A stretch of DNA of 64,000 nucleotides from Chlorops oryzae (GCA_020466095.1 CM035806.1:112983080-113047079), one strand, 5' to 3'; positions 23,435 through 36,282 are shown, counted from the stretch's first letter. A program made the numbers and translations. The notes: a model not told the origin generated them from the letters alone.

Positions 23435-25720
23435 GGAAACTTCTACAGAAAGCTTATCCAAAATTTCAATTAATTAGCGTTTTGTTTCACGGTCAAAATC
23501 AAGTTCAGCATCATCTGCAATTTCACCCAGAATTTTTTTTACCTTTCTTCTTCTTTTCGAAATTTGTATCCCAAACTCTTCGCAAAGATCTTTCGCTTTT
23601 AAAATAACCAAGTCACAAAGGGTTGTTCTCCATTCATTCAAGTGATCTTGTAACGTTTCTAACAGTACAATTGATTCTTTAAAGCTGATTTCTACTTTCT
23701 GAAAGATTTTTTGCATTTTATCAATTGTTGGAAGTATTTCTGCCCAGAAAAATTGAAGAAGTATAAAATAAAAATTTTCAATAGCGTTGAAACCAGCGCG
23801 GCATCTTGTCTTGTGTCTACTGTTTCAGTTACTCCGTCTCGTAAATTTTGCAAAGCATGCAATACTTCTTCCAGCTGGGTCGATAAACTATAGACTGCAT
23901 TTGCGTTGGCACTCCACCTTGTATCACTCTGGCGTTTGATTGTGATCTTAACGAATTCTTTTAAGATGTCCCATCGATGCGTGGATTTCGAGAAGAAAGT
24001 GAATATCCGTTCAACTGTCCCAAAGAACGTGATAGCCTGAGGATTTACATGCGCTGCATGGACTCCTACTAAATTCAGAGAATGATTATTGCATGGAATA
24101 AAAAAGGCCAGCGGATTGCGATCCAATATTCGCTTCTGAACCCGTGAATGAATGCCAGCCATTGTTGCTTGATTATCATAACATTGACCTCTGCAGTTTT
24201 TCAAATCCAAGTTACTCTGATGCAGCTTTTTTAATATCTCATTTGTGACGCCCTCTGAGTTTTTACTTTTAATATCAATAAAGTCAATAAAAGACTCTTT
24301 TATCTCGATACAATTTTGTTTAATATCTACGTATCTGATAATCGTAGACATTTGCCTAAATCTGGCGTAGTGTCAAAAGCAATGTTATAGTACACTGCAT
24401 CTTGGATGGATGAAATTATATTTTTTCTCACTTCGTTTCCTAAGAGCAATATGATTTCGTTTTGAATGTCAGGAGACAAATATGACAGTTTTTTTTTCAC
24501 TGGAAGAAACTGATTCTAAATGAGTGCTTATTATGGGATCGAATTTTCCCAAATATTTTAAAAGCGCGAGAAAATTCCCTGGGTTGCAGTTTTCTTGTAA
24601 GGACTCTCGATGTCCTCTAAGAGGTAAGTTTTGCTGTGCAAGAGTTCAGATGGTAGCAATAATACGATCAAGAATGTCACTCCATAAATTTATTTCGTCA
24701 CGGATTTGGTTTTAGAGACAATTATCAAGTATTCCTCCAACTTTCAAAGAATGCTCTAGAGTTTTCCATTCTACAAACGCAGTTCGATGAGCAGAGCTGT
24801 TTTCGTGATTTCTGATACAGGGATTCAGTTTTTTCCAGGCTGAAAATCCTGACATACTGCTAAGACCACGGGCATTTTTCTGTGGAAACAACACGCAACA
24901 AAAGCAGTATAGCGATTTTTTTAACTTCGAGTAACACAACCAGGTCCTTTCGATTTCCTCACTTTCCTGTGATACAAAAAACCACTTTCTATGTAACGAC
25001 CTCCCTCTTCCGTCAGGACTAAATGGACCGTTTTTGTTTTGCAAATTTTTCGTTCCAGCAGTAACCATCATGTCACGGAAAGGTTTACCTTTGTTTGCAG
25101 GCCAAGCTCCGATATCATCCATTATAACTTGCATGTTATTACTGCAATTAGCGCTCTTCTCATTTTCTCCCTTTTCAGTGATATCCTGTAGAAAAATATC
25201 GTGAAAGAGCAATTGTTTGTTCTCATAAGAGAAAAATGTGATGGAAACAAGAAGAGTCTGGTACATAAAATATAAAATTGTAGATTATTGCTCTTCGAAA
25301 AAAAGTATTCTGCAAAAGCTTTTTGGAATTCGACAACATATACGGTAAAAAACCTTTTGATTTAGGCGCCAAAAAGAAAATGAATTCCTCTTCTGAATCA
25401 GACCTACTGTATTTTAAAATAATTTTTAAAATCACATATCTCACCACAATGGTATCGATCTCCATCTTCGGCCGCTCTTTCGTCCATTGCACTCGATGAC
25501 GTTTTTTCCGAGTCAACATCAAGGTCATTGTGCTCGTGATATTAAAAATAAACAAATTTGTTATCCCTTTAAAGGAAAAAAAAATTCCAGAGGTTCCGAC
25601 AGCTGCATTTATTCCATTGAAAAATTTTTTCATTATCGCTTTTGATTGATTTGAAACAAGTTCTTTGATTTGTTTCCGTTTTCGGAACTGTGCTCCACTT
25701 AGTTTTGTGCGGGGCGCCAT
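23435..25720 (-). pseudogene. hAT transposase with TTF-type finger, multiply broken
   Basis: Read on the minus strand: LSGAQFRKRKQ start (25720), a TTF/zf segment RKWFFVS...YCFCCVLFP (about 24890-25000), SYLSPDIQNEIILLLG (about 24430-24490), CRGQCYDNQATMAG (about 24170), FIPCNNHSLNLVGVHAA (about 24060-24110), RQSDTRWSA (about 23920) and LIEILDKLSVEV at the border with the foldback element. This is the order of the zinc-finger MYM1-like/TTF hAT family. Stop codons and frame shifts break it at about 25240-25260, 24350-24715, 23700 and 23474. The rest of the C-terminus continues left of the foldback element at 17503. Clearly a decayed, non-functional transposase. Confidence 0.8.
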
Positions 25721-25989
25721 TTTTTATTGCAATAAAACCGAAAACGTTATATATGCCGAACACTTTTCCGTGCGCGTTTCGACGTTAAGTTCGCTAGGCA
25801 GAATATCACATCAAGAGGAATGTTCAAGCATAATCGATATTTTTCAAAGTAAAAACTATCGATACTCTACTGCACGTCTTGACGTACAAGTATATCGCTT
25901 CTGCGCAAATGGTTTAACACGAAAGACGAAGTTAAAATAAAAACTTATATATGGTACGATTTTTTCACCCCCATTAAAAGGTCGTCCGG

Positions 25990-26034
25990 GGTCGACATCC
26001 CCCTTGGCTCCCCCCTCACTACGCTACTGGCTAT
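25990..26034 (-). repeat. Probable 5' terminal inverted repeat of the TTF-type hAT
   Basis: On the minus strand it reads CCAGTAGCGTAGTGAGGGGG followed by a G/C-rich run. This C/G-rich CAGTAGCGTAG tip is typical of TTF-finger hAT elements and lies just upstream of the transposase start at 25720. Confidence 0.5.
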
Positions 26035-27149
26035 ATTTGAAATTTTAAAAAATTTTCATATGAAATTAATAAACCTGGTTTAAACTCTCCTGAAGACTAT
26101 CATTTGAAAGTTTAAACCCTAAGATAGTTTAAACTGGTTTCGAAACTATGAGCCTTAATGATGAGAAGTCATATTTAAAAACAATAGGGCAATAATTTCG
26201 CAAAAAAAATGTTTCAAAAGAAACATAAACTTAGCCACATAAATGAACGAACGACCAGAGTGCTTCGATTTTCTTCCGACTGAAACCTCTACCTTGTTTT
26301 TTCCCGTGAAATAATTATGTTCCGAGCAATTTTTTGCAAAAATAATTCCGAAGAAAAAAGTAACACTCGTACCGAAGCTAGAAACTTCAAAAAGGGGGTT
26401 TCTTGGCATTTTCGCAGTTCACAAAATTTGTATTCGTTCGTTCATTTACATGGCTAAGTGTAACTCAAAACATGAATTTTTCCAAAAAGCAATTCTCATA
26501 AAATTCCTCACATGACCTTCTGAAAAGATCATCTTCGCAATAAGCACCGTTTTGTGTTGTTTTTTTTTAAATATTTGATAAACTCAAAAACATATTTTTG
26601 CATTTTCCGAAAATTTATCCCATTGGTCATTTTAAATTCTTCAGCCTTTTCAGGTTTTACTGTAGTAGACAGACATCTTATGACATCTGTGAACGGAATG
26701 CAATGAAAACCGAATCTAATTTTTATTAAATGGGGATACTGAAAATAACTTGTCGTTTGCGAACATTCTGTTGCCCACTACCATGACGAAACCAGTAAGG
26801 AACATGTTCATAATAATGTTCATGTCCAAGCAGATTGAGCTTACTAGTGAAATTTGCAAGTCTGCACTTTGATATTATAAGTTAAGTTATAAGTTTCAGC
26901 TTGTGCAGATTCTAAAACTTATTATTTTTTTGGGCCTTTTAGATTAATAGTTGGGACACTTTCCGGCCGACAAATGCCAGGGACGACTAGCAATATTTAT
27001 ATTATGTGGTTAAACGTTTATAGGGAGCCATAATCGCCAAATTGACGTAAACGAAATTTTTCCCGAAGTTGACTTTTTGACGAAAATATGCTCTACAGCC
27101 TGAAACTCATCACCCATTCAAATATAGCGACTATAAGATCACTAAAAAC
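26035..27149. other. Intergenic with a small inverted repeat
   Basis: An inverted pair, TTAGCCACATAAATGAACGA near 26231 and its mirror near 26437-26456, brackets about 180 bp and may be a small MITE. The rest shows no coding or RNA gene. Confidence 0.4.
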
Positions 27150-27726
27150 TAGTGTCCGACCGAAGGTGGATTTTTAGCCGAAGCCGAACAATCGGCAGAG
27201 TTGAAGACTTCGGCCGAAGACCGAAGCCGAATGCAAAACATTTTACAGTAAGGAAACAAAATCAGTCTTTATTCATTTGACAAGCACAAAAACCAAAATA
27301 ACACCTCAGTAACAAAAAAAAAACGTTCAATTAATAATCAAAATGAAAAAGCTTTATATTATAAGCTAAAAATAGCAGCTTATCAGCATTTTTTCCGAGG
27401 AGATTTGATCGTTGACCAGCAGCGCAAAAGAGTTGTTCGCTGGCCACGCTTGTTGGAGGGGCAGATAAATATCACAGTGCGACAGTCGAAAAATCAGCTA
27501 CAAAAGCACCTGAGCGTTTGAAAGGTTAGCGTAGTAGAAGTTCACTCCTAGCTGGATTTTAAATTATTAGTCAAACTTTTCGTTTTATGGCCACTCCTAT
27601 TTTTGGGGCGTTTTAAACAACATGCCTTCTTCGTAGTGCTTATATCTCGAAAAATATTGGAGATATCACTTTTGTGTCTTCTGAGAAGTTGAAGTCCTTA
27701 AAGTGATCTACAATACACTTCTATAC

Positions 27727-28605
27727 TAGTGATGTAACGAATATTCGCATTCGCATTCGCGAATATTCGCATGTTTTTTCACATTCGCATTCGCATTCGT
27801 AAAATGTTGCGAATATTTTGCGAATATATAATTAGCAGAAAATTGACCAAAAATGTAAACTTTAATCGATTTTTTAAATTTAAATTTAAAAGCCAATATT
27901 TTAGCATTTAAAGAATTTTTTATGTGCTACCGTTACACAGATATTGCACTTAAAAAAACCATTTTAGTATGAAACGTATATAAGAAAGTCCATGTTGTCA
28001 AAAAGTTTCTGTCTTTTAATATATAAAAATCCGCATATAAGAAATTTTGAAATTGGTAGCTATTCCGTCAATTTCAGCTCTTTTATGCTACTTATATCTT
28101 TTATTTTTAGCTAGTTTCAGCAATTTTTGTCTATTTTCGGCTATTTTTAGTAGCCGCTCTGCTCTCTCACACACACTTGCATTTTCAATTTTGCCGATCC
28201 CTGAATTAAACGCATTTGGAATGCCTTTAAGTTCCTTCACATAAATTTTCATACAAGAACGACCGTCTGAGGGCTGCTAAACGAAAAACGACAATAACAT
28301 TGCGTATTGCGCAGGGGCGTTATGCTTGCACGAAATCGTCGGATTAGTTTTGTTGTTGTCATGTGACTGTTTTTTTTTAACACCTTGAAATTTAACATCG
28401 AAATGTGTAATTTCTTTTACTTATGAATGAATTATTTTTTTCCAAAGTTGGTGCGCTATATAAATAAATGAACTGATTTGGTGATGTGTGCCAAAATTGA
28501 GATATAGATTCAAAAACTGAATATTCGCATTCGCATTCGCGAATATGAGTAGGCATTCGCATTCGCATTCGCGAATGCTAAAATTTGACATTCGTTACAT
28601 CACTA
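27727..28605. mobile_element. hAT-type MITE nested in the left arm
   Basis: TTCTATAC on both sides (27719-27726, 28606-28613); tips TAGTGATGTAACGAAT and ATTCGTTACATCACTA with reiterated ATTCGC words just inside each end. AT-rich interior, no transposase. Confidence 0.85.
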
Positions 28606-29131
28606 TTCTATACAAAAACTTTGTAACTTTTCATCTTCAGGCCTCAAATTGAAAAATGATCAAGAAATTTGAATTTTTTGCGTGGTTTTTTGCTTTTTTT
28701 CTCGAAAATCATTGAAAAATCAACCACAAAATGTTTTACAATAATGTAAAAAAATTTTTAACAAACAACTTCTCCAAATATTATACATCATTGTGATCAG
28801 ATGAACTTTGGATGCAGTTTTCGATGCTCTAAGAGAAACATCACTTATTCAAATTGATGTTCGGTGTTCGGTCGGAACGGAAAGTAAAAATGAAATTGTT
28901 TATGTAACATAAAATAAAACATTCAAGCTAATTTAGTTCCTTTTTTTTATTTTTGTTCTTTAACTCTCGTTCTCACTATCGACATCAGTTGATGTTTCCG
29001 ACGCGCTGCTTTCATTTTCGAAACCATAAATTTTTTGTGTCAACCAACATATTTCGCCTAACATGGCATCAAATTTTTTGCCTTTAAAGTTTAAACCTTT
29101 TTTCCATGGGCATCGTTACCTGGCGGAATCG

Positions 29132-29700
29132 CTATCCCTGCTCATTGGATTCCGTTGGTAATTGTTTTAAAAATTCGTCGATATGATTATTGAGAAAATG
29201 TAATTTCAAAGTCATTGATACGCCTAGAGTTTTGAACGCTTCAAGCATATTTTTGACTAGGGCTTTAAAATTTTTGTCTCGATTTTTTCCCAGAACCTTC
29301 GCAATAACGCTTTTCAATGCATTCCAGGCCAAAAGCTCATTTTCGCTGAGAATGTTTTAAAAGTGCTCATTTTTCATAAGCGTGCGTATATCCGGACCAT
29401 TGAGAATTCCTATTTGAAGTATAGAATTCACATGATATTAATATAAATTTTCGGTCTTTAAAAATTTTTGAGAATGTTTTACCTGGTTGAATTTGTTTTC
29501 ACTGAGCTTGGGAAAATTTCCTTTAAAGATTCAAAAACAGCTTCGTTTTGGCGAACACCAGTCTCACCAAAAATTTTTGTAATGCCTAACTTGATATGCA
29601 ACGGAGGCAGAATTATGCTGTAAGTGTTTTTTATAAGTGGCTCCACTAACATGTCTAGGCCTAAATCTTTCACATCTGTGACTCTTTTCTCCCACTGAAG
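29132..29700 (-). pseudogene. Fragment of a widespread uncharacterised arthropod element protein
   Basis: Two open pieces on the minus strand, 29673-29479 (LPPLHIKLGITK, then EIFPSS) and 29332-29132 (AWNALKSVIAKVLG, MLEAFKTLGVSMTLKLHFLNNHIDEF), are the consecutive halves of a conserved sequence I have seen repeatedly in insect and cnidarian repeats; its function is unknown to me. About 150 bp between them no longer read in one frame. It is the only coding relic in the spacer of the foldback element, flanked by short inverted copies (about 28970-29030 and 29785-29855). Confidence 0.5.
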
Positions 29701-29866
29701 TGAATAGTGGTCAACTTTCGCTCGAGTATCCCAGCGGCAAATGAAGCAGTAAAACTAGGGCCAACCGCCCTTGATTGAAAATTTATGGTTTCGAAAATGA
29801 AAGCAGCGCGTCGGAAACATCAACTGATGTAGATAGTGAGAACGAGAGTTAAAGAACAAAAATAAA

Positions 29867-30771
29867 ACAAGTAAAGAAGTTTACATCGGCTAAGCCGATT
29901 GCACACATACCTTTTCCTCAGCCTTAAATATGTTAAAACAATACCTTAACGAAAATTCCTGCCCTTTTCGTTGTTCTAGCTACACATTATCTGTGCTTCG
30001 ATTTAGCTTCACAAACTCGAAATTATATTTAAGTACAAATTTTTTGCGAATGGTGGTCATGGTCAAATTTTAACCGTTAGAGGACATTTTGTCTAGCAGC
30101 GAAATACTCATTTCAAAATAGTGAAAATCAAATTTTTGCGAATTTCGCGAATGGTGGTCATGGTCAAATTTTAACCGTTAGAGGACATTTTGTCTAGCTG
30201 CGAAATCCTCAATTCAAAAGAGTGAAAATAAAATTTTCGCGAATTTCGCGAATGGTGGTCATGGTCAAATTTTAACCGTTAGAGGACATTTTGTCTAGCT
30301 GCGAAATCCTCAATTCAAAATAGTGAAAATAAAATTTTCGCGAATTTCGCGAATGGTGGTCATGGTCAAATTTTAACCTTATGTGACGACTTTATTTGGC
30401 GGCAAAATACACAATCGGAAGAAGCAAAAAAATCGTTTTTGTATACAGATATGAGAATAAGAGAAAGAGTGTTTTTTTCTAATGTATAGGATGATGACCA
30501 TAAATATAGCGATGTCGTTTAAGTCTACATAGTAGCTACACACACACCAAATTTCAATAAGCTGGGATGTGTAGTAAAAAAGTTATTCACGAAAACCGTT
30601 AAAAATAGTGATTTTTGAAACTTCTGAACCACTTCCCACGACCCAAGAAGGGACTACGAAAAAAATTTGTATGCAGTTTTTCGGACATTTACCTGGTTCA
30701 AGTCCATGCCAAATTTCAATATGATATCTTTCATGGCTTATGAGTAAATTACGAAAAACTAAAGTGTGACC

Positions 30772-30811
<40 letters not shown>

Positions 30812-30943
30812 TGGCTAGATCGATTCCTCTTGTCACCCTGATCAAGAATATATATATATGTCTATATCTATCGCGACTCCTTTGGTATGTTACATACTCC
30901 GTGCCAAACTTAATATACCCTTTCCTTCGGAAAAGGTATAAAA
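29867..30943 (+). repeat. Dispersed repeat family B, copy 1
   Basis: ACAAGTAAAGAAG head, hairpin ATCGGC-TAA-GCCGAT, three monomers of about 100 bp (GGTGGTCATGGTCAAATTTT ... TGTCTAGCTGCGAAAT), (GACA)n at 30772-30809, and a tail with GATCGATTC, CCTGATCAAG, TATACCCTTTCC-TTCG-GGAAAAGGTATA. It interrupts the right arm of the foldback element at AAATAAAA. Confidence 0.75.
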
Positions 30944-31279
30944 AGGAACTAAATTAGCTTGAATGTTTTATTTTATGTTACATAAACAATTTCATTTTTA
31001 CTTTCCGTTCCGACCGAACACCGAACATCAATTTGAATAAGTGATGTTTCTCTTAGAGCATCGAAAACTGCATCCAAAGTTCATCTGATCACAATGATGT
31101 ATAATATTTGGAGAAGTTGTTTGTTAAAAATTTTTTTACATTATTGTAAAACATTTTGTGGTTGATTTTTCAATGATTTTCGAGAAAAAAAGCAAAAAAC
31201 CACGCAAAAAATTCAAATTTCTTGATCATTTTTAAATTTGAGGCCTGAAGATGAAAAGTTACAAAGTTTTTGTATAGAA

Positions 31280-32159
31280 TAGTGATGTAACGAATGTCAA
31301 ATTTTAGCATTCGCGAATGCGAATGCGAATGCCTACTCATATTCGCGAATGCGAATGCGAATATTCAGTTTTTGAATCTATATCTCAATTTTGGCACACA
31401 TCACCAAATCAGTTCATTTATTTATATAGCGCACCAACTTTGGAAAAAAATAATTCATTCATAAGTAAAAGAAATTACACATTTCGATGTTAAATTTCAA
31501 AGTGTTAAAAAAAAAACAGTCACATGACAACAACAAAACTAATCCGACGATTTCGTGCAAGCATAACGCCCCTGCGCAATACGCAATGTTATTGTCGTTT
31601 TTCGTTTAGCAGCCCTCAGACGGTCGTTCTTGTATGAAAATTTATGTGAAGGAACTTAAAGGCATTCCAAATGCGTTTAATTCAGGGATCGGCAAAATTG
31701 AAAATGCAAGTGTGTGTGAGAGAGCAGAGCGGCTACTAAAAATAGCCGAAAATAGACAAAAATTGCTGAAACTAGCTGAAAATAAAAGCTATAAGTAGCA
31801 TAAAAGAGCTGAAATTGACGGAATAGCTACCAATTTCAAAATTTCTTATATGCGGATTTTTATATATTAAAAGACAGAAACTTTTTGACAACATGGACTT
31901 TCTTATATACGTTTCATACTAAAATGGTTTTTTTAAGTGCAATATCTGTGTAACGGTAGCACATAAAAAATTCTTTAAATGCTAAAATATTGGCTTTTAA
32001 ATTTAAATTTAAAAAATCGATTAAAGTTTACATTTTTGGTCAATTTTCTGCTAATTATATATTCGCAAAATATTCGCAACATTTTACGAATGCGAATGCG
32101 AATGTGAAAAAACATGCGAATATTCGCGAATGCGAATGCGAATATTCGTTACATCACTA
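31280..32159. mobile_element. hAT-type MITE, inverted copy in the right arm
   Basis: Mirror image of the MITE at 27727-28605 with the same flanking octamer (GTATAGAA on this strand) at its inner side, which shows that it came by duplication of the arm and not by a second insertion. Confidence 0.8.
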
Positions 32160-32671
32160 GTATAGAAGTGTATTGTAGATCACTTTAAGGACTTCAACTT
32201 CTCAGAAGACACAAAAGTGATATCTCCAATATTTTTCGAGATATAAGCACTACGAAGAAGGCATGTTGTTTAAAACGCCCCAAAAATGGGAGTGGCCATA
32301 AAACGAAAAGTTTGACTAATAATTCAAAATCCAGCTAGGAGTGAACTTCTACTATGCTAACCTTTGAAACGCTCAGGTTCTTATGTAGCTGATTTTTAGA
32401 AAGTTGAAAATTGTGTCACTGTTTATTTCTCGGCCATGCGTTTAATGTTGAAAAATTTTGTGCAATTGTGCAAAAATTTACGGCAATAATTCACTAGTGT
32501 AAAAGGTCTCAATGAAGCAATTGAAAATCTATCGTGACTTTTTTACTTCCATTAAAATGCAAAAATATTCGGCTAAAATATTCGGCTTTTTCCAGCCGAA
32601 GCCGAAGATTAAGAATTGGCCGATTATGCCGATTACCGAAGCCGAACCTTCGGTCGGACACTACTAAAAAC

Positions 32672-33376
32672 GGATATATTGCACGATAAAACTTATAATT
32701 TGTATGCCAGTCAATGAAAACAAATTAAGAACAAACGCTGCCCTGTAAAATTTGCTTTCTGGTGTTTACATCTATTTGGCGATTAGGACTCGATATGACT
32801 GTCGGCAGGAACAGTACTTATGTTACGCGTGTTGATTAGAACCAGTCGACCAATCGATTTTCAAAGTAAAATTGATTTCTGCAATTGTGAAAAGTTGTTT
32901 TTTGTAGTAATTTCATCACTTAAATACGTCAACTTAACGTGCTTAATGTTCAAAAAACACATTTCACATCGCGCCCTGTTTACAAAATATAGACGAAAAG
33001 TGGAAAATAATTCTAAATATAATTCAATAATGGTTTTATTTAATCAAACCACAAATTGCACCAGCAAGCTCAATCTACTTGTTTTCTTTTTCTTGTTTGT
33101 TTACATTTTGATATGTCAAAAGCGAAACAGATGTTCGTCAAAATGAAAATCACCTCATTTCACCACAGCAGAGCTACAGATTTCGCTGCCATAGCGTGCT
33201 TCTCTTTTCCTCATGCTATATGCCTATGTTGAAGCAGCGTAGCTCTAACATATTGCAGGGATTAGGAAGAAGAAGAGTTAGACCTATAGTCCTATATGGT
33301 TGTCGCTTTGTTGAGTTGAAATTTTTTTTTTGTTTTTGTTATTCATATACCTTTTTTCAGCACAACGAGCAAGGGC
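32672..33376. other. Intergenic, nothing recognised
   Basis: An open frame of 108 codons (32820-33146) has no familiar motif and I do not support it as a gene. Confidence 0.35.
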
Positions 33377-33385
33377 GTTCGGACT

Positions 33386-33563
33386 ATATAGAACTATAGC
33401 TGCAACTTCGGCCAAAAGCTATTACGTGGTACACCACACTTTCTATTACGTGGTTCACCACAACACCCGACTTATGGCGTGGTTCACCTCAGTTGAACTT
33501 TTTCACCAAATCATGCCATAACGCGCCAAAATTTGGCCGAAGTTGCAGCTATAGTTCTATATG
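33386..33563. mobile_element. 178-bp MITE with 8-9 bp target duplication
   Basis: GTTCGGACT flanks both sides (33377-33385, 33564-33572). The tips ATATAGAACTATAGCTGCAA and mirror form a 30-bp inverted repeat. The interior repeats ACGTGGTNCACCAC. Confidence 0.75.
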
Positions 33564-33690
33564 GTTCGGACTGTAGCTGCATGAGTGAGTGTGCGTAAGT
33601 GAGCACGCTGTGCGCACTTCTCTATTGGAATTTTCAAGCCCAAATTCTAATCGCTGTCGATTTTATTATTCATACATGAGAGAAAAAACA

Positions 33691-34321
33691 AATTTGATGC
33701 TTCTACGCCTTTTACTTTGGAAGTTACGAAAAATCTCCATTTGTAGGCGTGGCAGTCGGCGGGCCATATAAATTTTTTTCCTACACCTTTTATTCGCCTT
33801 GGTCAACCTATGTTGCGGATTTGAAGCTTATACGCCATTTTCTTCGGAAGTTACGAAAAATCTCTATTTGTGAGCGTGGCATTGGGCGGGCCAGTTAAAT
33901 TTTTTCCCTACACCTTTCATTTGCCTTGGTCAACCTATGTTGCGTTTACGCCTATTAATTCGGAAGTTACGAAAAATCTTCATTTGCGGGCGTGGCAGTG
34001 GGCGGGCCATACAAATTTTTTTCCTACAATTTTATTTGCCTTGGTCAACCTATGCTGCGAATTTGAAGCTTCTACGCCTTTTACATCACAAGTTACGATA
34101 AGCCCTTATTTTTGGGCTTATTTGTGGGCGTGGCTCGAGGAGGGCGGCGTCCATTTTTTGCCAGAATATGTCATTTTTCGTAGTTTACCAGCACACCAAA
34201 TAACAATGAAATGTGTTGAGTGGTTCGGAAGTTACAAGCATTTTACTGAAAACACATCATATTCATTTTTGGGCGTGGCAGTGGGCGGATGTCTCCCATT
34301 TTTACATAGGATTTACTTAGG
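33691..34321 (+). repeat. Dispersed repeat family A, truncated copy
   Basis: Four monomers plus part of the unique region; both head and GACG/tail are missing. The right edge (GTCTCCCATTTTTAC, about 34300) runs straight into the pogo/Tigger fragment, so one of the two truncated the other. Confidence 0.65.
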
Positions 34322-34774
34322 AAGAGTTTTTGGTAAAGGCGAATTTCCGAAAATGGAAAAAAAACTTTATTCGTGGTTTCTTACACAGCGAAACGCACAC
34401 TTTCCTGTAACAGGGCCAATTATAAAACAAAAAGCAAAAGTTTTGCACCAAAAATATTACAAAGGAAATTTCACGGATGGTTTACGCGATTTAAACAAAG
34501 ATATGGAATACGGCTGAAGAAACAAAGTGGCGAAAAACTTTCATCCGATTAGGCGCAAGTGGAACCATTTAAAAACAAATTCAATGAAGTTATTGAAGCG
34601 AACGGACTATCTAAAGATGCCATGTTCAATGCTGATGAAACCGGCTTATATTGGAAAAACTTGCTGGACAAAACATACGTGCACAACAAGGAAAGGGAAG
34701 CTCCCGGAAGAAAATTGTCGAAAGAACGAGCCACCGTTCTGTTATGCATAACCATGCCATCTGCTTTTGGGTAA
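34322..34774 (+). pseudogene. pogo/Tigger-type transposase fragment
   Basis: The CENP-B-like DNA-binding part reads FPKMEKKLYSWFLTQRN and KQKAKVLHQKYY (about 34345-34460). The start of the DDE domain follows in another frame: EPFKNKF and NADETGLYWKNLL (34558-34665, first catalytic Asp), then GRKLSKERATVLLCI (about 34700-34750). A frame shift near 34515 and a stop near 34553 separate the two. Everything after the first catalytic Asp region is lost, so it is a dead fragment of a Tigger/jerky-like element. Confidence 0.75.
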
Positions 34775-35344
34775 AAAAAAAAGGAAAATCCTTCCAATTT
34801 TAGCCCTTTCGCGGGATTTCGGAATGGAAAAAAAAGGTCAAAAAAAGGATATCGAAAACCAAAATGTTCGGACGTAAATTCATATTTTATAACGTATATA
34901 GTATAAACTTATAATTCAAATCAATCTAGTAATTTTTTCTTCTTCAAACGAAAAAACAAGTGAATTTTTCATTTCCAACTTGTGTTATGTTATGTATACG
35001 AATCTCCGAATTGATTTGCTTTAGAAATACCTTTATATCGTGGAAATGGTTTGTGCTGCAGTTCTGATATTTAATACATTTACACAAAATTAATTAGCCA
35101 ACAATTTAAAATATCGTTTTTGTAAGGGGGACTGCTAATGGGTGAGCTGTGTTTATTTAAAGTCCAAAAAAAATAAAATTCTTTCATAAAATTTTCAAAT
35201 TTTCGACTTTGAGCATCATTTTACACCATTATTTTAACTTTTTGTAAGTTATTTTTGATGTCATATTAAAGAATGATGTTTTAAGTACACAAAAGTTTTA
35301 AACATTTTGAAATAAGTATTTTAAACCATATTTGAAAAAAAAAG
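34775..35344. other. Intergenic left flank of the Polinton
   Basis: AT-rich, no gene. The last bases before the proposed element start are an A-run (35332-35343). Confidence 0.4.
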
Positions 35345-36282
35345 AGTAATTTTGGTTGGTTTATATGAGATGACATACATTTAGGTCTTTGGAAATTTAG
35401 GAAGTTTGTATGAGGTGACATACATTTAGGTCTTTGGAAATTTTTGGAGGTTTATATGAGAAGGTTCGCATTGAGCCTCATTGAAGAGGTGAGGGGGTGA
35501 GAAACTGTGCGGTAGGAGAGCATATATAGTTCAATATGTAAACATTGGGATAGAGCTGGAGTTGACTTATCGCTACTGAAGTCATTGAAATGAAGACAAG
35601 GCATGATTTTTTAGCCAGAACAAGTTGAAGCTTGCCTCATTGAATGTTTTGAAAAATTAGTAAATATATGTGTGAGTATGGTGTGGGTGAGAAACTGTGC
35701 GGTAGGAGAGCATATATAGGTCAATATGTAAACATTAGGTTAGAGCTGGAGTTGACTTATCGCTACTGAAGTCATTGAGATGAAGATAAGGCATGATTTT
35801 TTAGCGAGAACAAGTTGAAGCGTGCCTCATTGGATGTTTATTCAAAAATTTTTCAAGTTCAAGTTCAGTTCAATCAGGGCGATATTTTTGGGATTGAATG
35901 TTTTGAAAAATTAGTACATATATGTGTGAGTATGGTGTGGGTGAGAAGCTGTGCGGTAGGAGAGCATATATAGTTCAATATGTAAACATTGGGTTAGAGC
36001 TGGAGTTGACTTATCGCTACTGAAGTCATTGAGATGAAGACAAGGCATGATTTTTTAGCCAGAACAAGTTGAAGCGTGTCTCATTGGATGTTTATTCAAA
36101 AATTTTTCAAGTTCAAGTTCAGTTCAATCGGGGGATATTTTTGGGATTGAATGTTTTGAAAAATTAGTACATATATGTGTGAGTATGGTGTGGGTGAGAA
36201 ACTGTGTGGAAGTTTGAAGAAAAGTGTGAAGGTATAAAAATAAAATTTGTTCTATTGGCGCTATCAGTCTTACAAGTGAAGT
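35345..36282 (+). repeat. Left terminal inverted repeat of the Polinton
   Basis: About 940 bp, matching 50923-51904 inverted with only a few differences (for example one base at 36226 against the right copy, a G-run of 5 versus 6 near 36133). It contains three staggered copies of a 190-250 bp unit (ACTGTGCGGTAGGAGAGC at about 35501, 35692, 35946) and near its inner edge a TATA/initiator promoter. Confidence 0.9.
36233..36266 (+). promoter_or_regulatory. TATA-initiator core promoter in the left terminal repeat (drives polB)
   Basis: TATAAAAA starts at 36233 and the initiator ATCAGTCT places its A at 36266, exactly 33 nt on. The transcript would carry the tandem 36358/36480 repeat and a 153-bp intron (36653-36805; CAG-GTATGTG to TTTCAAG) before the polB ATG at 36828. 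Confidence 0.7.

Larger units (their letters stand above)
27150..32663. mobile_element. hAT-type foldback element with 8-bp target duplication
   Basis: CTAAAAAC flanks it on both sides (27142-27149, 32664-32671). The tips are TAGTGTCCGACCGAAGGT and its mirror. The arms, about 27150-29030 and about 29785-32663 (excluding the later insertion at 29867-30943), are long inverted copies that both carry the nested MITE. The spacer contains a pseudogene fragment on the minus strand. Tip and duplication fit hAT; no transposase of hAT type is present, so it must be mobilised in trans. Confidence 0.8.

Noticed and set aside
30050..30360. Regularly spaced repeats that could recall a CRISPR array (also 60370-61200)
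   Set aside because: The repeats are contiguous 100-bp tandem monomers of a eukaryotic dispersed repeat without unique spacers or cas genes.
35332..35344. A 6-bp Polinton target duplication AAAAAG at the left end
   Set aside because: No matching copy next to a plausible right end was found; the A-run makes chance matches likely.
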